Shown here piece after piece: positions 62,086-64,000 of a stretch of 64,000 bases of DNA. The stretch is from Mycobacterium adipatum (GTDB lineage: Bacteria > Actinomycetota > Actinomycetes > Mycobacteriales > Mycobacteriaceae). Numbering within the stretch: position 1 is the stretch's first letter; each line of letters opens with the position of its first letter. The notes under the pieces were generated by a model that worked only from the letters and a program-made list of their open reading frames with translations, ran no database searches and was not told the origin of the DNA. The position numbers and the translations under genes were made by a program. The stretch is from the NCBI RefSeq assembly GCF_001644575.1, contig NZ_CP015596.1, positions 5,518,001 through 5,582,000 on the forward strand, written 5' to 3'.

Positions 62086-63372
62086 TCAGTGAAACTGACC
62101 CTCTTCGGTCGATCCCGCCAGCGCGGTGGTCGACGAGGTGGGATCCACGGTGGTGGCGATCCGGTCGAAGTACCCGGCGCCGACCTCACGCTGGTGCTTG
62201 GTGGCGGTGTAGCCGCGCTCCTCGGCGGCGAACTCGCGCTCCTGCAGTTCGACGTACGCGCTCATCTGGTTGCGGGCGTAGCCGTGGGCCAGATCGAACA
62301 TCGAGTAGTTCAGGGCGTGGAAGCCGGCCAGCGTGATGAACTGGAACTTGAAGCCCATGGCGCCCAGCTCGTTCTGGAACTTCGCGATGGTCGCGTCGTC
62401 CAGGTGCTGCTTCCAGTTGAACGACGGGCTGCAGTTGTAGGCCAGCATCTGATCCGGGAAGTCGGCCTTGACGGCCTCGGCGAACTTCTTGGCCAGCTCC
62501 AGGTCCGGGGTACCGGTCTCCATCCAGATCAGATCGGAGTACGGGGCGTAGGCCTTGGCGCGGGCGATGCAGGGCTCCACGCCGTTCTTGACGTGGTAGA
62601 AGCCTTCCTTGGTGCGCTCACCGGTGATGAACGGCTGGTCGCGCTCGTCCACGTCGGAGGTCAGCAGGGTGGCGGCCTCGGCGTCGGTGCGGGCGATGAC
62701 CAGGGTCGGCACGTCGGCCACGTCGGCGGCCAGACGCGCCGAGGTCAGGGTGCGGATGTGCTGCTGGGTGGGGATCAGCACCTTGCCACCGAGGTGGCCG
62801 CACTTCTTCTCCGAGGCCAGCTGGTCCTCCCAGTGCGACCCGGCGACACCGGCGGCGATCATCGCCTTCTGCAGCTCGTAGACGTTCAGCGCGCCACCGA
62901 AGCCGGCCTCACCGTCGGCGACGATCGGGGCCAGCCAGTTCTCCACCGAGGTGTCCCCCTCGACCTTGGCGATCTGGTCGGCACGCAGCAGCGCGTTGTT
63001 GATCCGGCGGATGACCTGCGGCACCGAGTTGGCCGGGTACAGGCTCTGGTCGGGGTAGGTGTGGCCGGAGAGGTTCGCGTCGCCGGCGACCTGCCAACCG
63101 GACAGGTAGATGGCCTTCAGGCCCGCGCGCACCTGCTGCACGGCCTGGTTACCGGTCAATGCGCCCAGCGAGTTGACGTAGTCCATGGTGTGCAGCTGGT
63201 CCCACAGCACCTCCGCACCGCGGCGGGCCAGGGTGTTCTCCTCGACGACGTGGCCCTGCAGGGCGACGACATCCTCGGCGGAGTAGGTGCGCTCGATGCC
63301 CTTCCAGCGGGGGTTGGTGTTCCAGTCGTGCTGGATCTGCTCCGGGCTCTTCGGCGTGCCAACGGTGGACAT
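62086..63372 (-). CDS. icl1: Isocitrate lyase
   Basis: 428 aa. The catalytic KKCGH motif is at residues 189-193 (Cys191). Other family stretches are [49 protein letters not shown] and [22 protein letters not shown]. It cleaves isocitrate to glyoxylate and succinate for growth on fatty acids and acetate, and can act as methylisocitrate lyase. TAGGAG lies 6 nt before the ATG. fadB2 downstream ties it to fatty-acid use. The upstream 249 bp hold likely carbon-control sites. Confidence 0.96.
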   Translation of the reverse strand: MSTVGTPKSPEQIQHDWNTNPRWKGIERTYSAEDVVALQGHVVEENTLARRGAEVLWDQLHTMDYVNSLGALTGNQAVQQVRAGLKAIYLSGWQVAGDANLSGHTYPDQSLYPANSVPQVIRRINNALLRADQIAKVEGDTSVENWLAPIVADGEAGFGGALNVYELQKAMIAAGVAGSHWEDQLASEKKCGHLGGKVLIPTQQHIRTLTSARLAADVADVPTLVIARTDAEAATLLTSDVDERDQPFITGERTKEGFYHVKNGVEPCIARAKAYAPYSDLIWMETGTPDLELAKKFAEAVKADFPDQMLAYNCSPSFNWKQHLDDATIAKFQNELGAMGFKFQFITLAGFHALNYSMFDLAHGYARNQMSAYVELQEREFAAEERGYTATKHQREVGAGYFDRIATTVDPTSSTTALAGSTEEGQFH

Positions 63373-63621
63373 GAGGGCTCCTATCGGTAAGGCAAACTTC
63401 AGCTTCTTGTTAACGCTGCAGTGAACTTCGCTGCGTTGCTATACCGAGGATGCCCTACTGCATATCCGCAGGTCCACCCGTTTCAGTTGCCAATTTTCTC
63501 CAATCATCCGATGGATTTTGCGAAGCTTGTTAATTGCGTTCCGGCTTGACCGGTTCAGAAACTACTCGCCGGTAAGTGGTTTTCGCTGGTCAGTACGCCC
63601 GTACTGTTAAAACCCGCGCGC
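63373..63621 (-). promoter_or_regulatory. icl1 upstream regulatory region with TTTGC-type sites
   Basis: 249 bp without a gene. Minus-strand reading GAAGTTTGCC (63400-63391) and the plus-strand TTTTGCGAA (63517-63525) and GAACTTCGC (63423-63431) resemble the AAnTTTGCnAA sites of RamB/PrpR, known regulators of icl1. TATAGC (63443-63438, minus strand) is a possible -10. The far part, toward 63621, is AT-richer and holds the promoter of neither strand clearly. Confidence 0.4.
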
Positions 63622-64000
63622 TCACCGTGCGAACAGTGCGGCGACCGCCCTGGTCTCGTCGCCGACGGCATATGTGAGCGTTGTAACAGTGCGATCGGTG
63701 AGCTCCGGACCGAACTTGTCGGTCGAGCCGGCCGGATACACGTGCGAGATGATCTCCAGGTCCTCACCGAGCGCCACCGCCGAGTCGTGCTCGATGGTCA
63801 CCCGCAACGGCGCCGCAAGCAGCTCGGGCGCCTCGTGCAGATACTCCTCGACCACACTCCAGTAGACCGAGTTGTTCATGTGGTCGAACAGATCGATATC
63901 GCTGACCCGCACGGGGTACTTGCGGATGGCCACCGCGGTCTCACGGGGCCCGGGCTTGAGGTAGGCCTTCCAGCGCAGCCGGTCCACATCGGTGGTGCGC
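63622..64000 (-). CDS. Acyl-ACP thioesterase-like protein, C-terminal fragment
   Basis: The C-terminal 126 codons of a gene that enters from the right edge. YPVRVSDIDLFDHMNNSVYWSVVEEYLHE is the second hot-dog domain of the FatA/FatB-like thioesterase family, and LRVTIEHDSAVALGEDLEIISHVYP continues it. The start is outside the window. It equals Rv0466 by position next to icl1. Confidence 0.8.
   Translation of the reverse strand, partial: RTTDVDRLRWKAYLKPGPRETAVAIRKYPVRVSDIDLFDHMNNSVYWSVVEEYLHEAPELLAAPLRVTIEHDSAVALGEDLEIISHVYPAGSTDKFGPELTDRTVTTLTYAVGDETRAVAALFAR

Overview
This is high-GC actinobacterial DNA from a mycobacterium, most likely a rapid grower (Mycolicibacterium type). The evidence is mycothiol (mshA), mycolate-modifying (umaA) and MadR-like genes, heparin-binding haemagglutinin, SenX3-RegX3, a 13E12-type HNH protein, many GTG starts, 1-4 nt gene overlaps (GTGA, ATGA, TGATG), and many leaderless-looking starts with a TAnnnT hexamer 6-8 nt upstream. 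From about 10.4 kb to the right edge the gene order matches, from memory, M. tuberculosis Rv0536 down to Rv0466 read in reverse; Rv names used below are recollections and were not checked. No tRNA, rRNA, CRISPR array, IS element or prophage was seen.

Layout. 0-3.8 kb: partial AzlC, PhoU, a secreted cutinase, a membrane class III cyclase and a nitronate monooxygenase. 3.8-10.4 kb: a five-gene minus-strand operon (GT2, TIGR04282-type glycosyltransferase, methyltransferase, cytochrome b/sulfite-oxidase fusion, small membrane protein) divergent from a two-component system. 10.4-15.2 kb: galE-like, mtnP, menA, a glutamate-receptor-like channel. 15.2-22.1 kb: system II cytochrome c maturation genes (ccdA, resB, ccsB, thioredoxin lipoprotein) downstream of hemL. 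22.1-26.5 kb: flavin/F420 split-barrel proteins, a TetR/MpaB pair and the LexA-boxed 13E12 gene. 26.5-33.4 kb: hemA-hemC-hemD-hemB and four small membrane genes. 33.4-42.1 kb: serB-like, HadA-like, acyltransferase, galE2, bS22, a BldC-like protein, proC, a TIM-barrel protein, ppx. 42.1-47.6 kb: regX3-senX3-gpm1-ybjN-mshA. 47.6-57 kb: the ROK regulator of the mshA region, LD-transpeptidase, murB, nitrilase, hbhA and its XRE neighbour. 57-64 kb: DUF445, madR, ppk2, umaA, fadB2, isocitrate lyase, partial thioesterase.

How they work together. One block makes tetrapyrrole (hemA, C, D, B, L) and another attaches haem to cytochrome c. Others serve the envelope (murB, LD-transpeptidase, umaA, madR, LmeA-like protein, hbhA) and phosphate/polyphosphate control (phoU, senX3-regX3, ppx, ppk2).

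The most striking non-coding signal is a short leaderless ORF with four consecutive cysteine codons (49010-49078, minus). It lies upstream of the ROK regulator and mshA, and alternative hairpins lie around it: a candidate cysteine-responsive attenuator for the first step of mycothiol synthesis. Other signals are a perfect LexA box over the -10 and start codon of the 13E12 gene, a 23-bp tandem repeat built from the 3' end of gpm1, Pho-box-like repeats before senX3, and a dispersed GAGCGAAGCGAC intergenic repeat.
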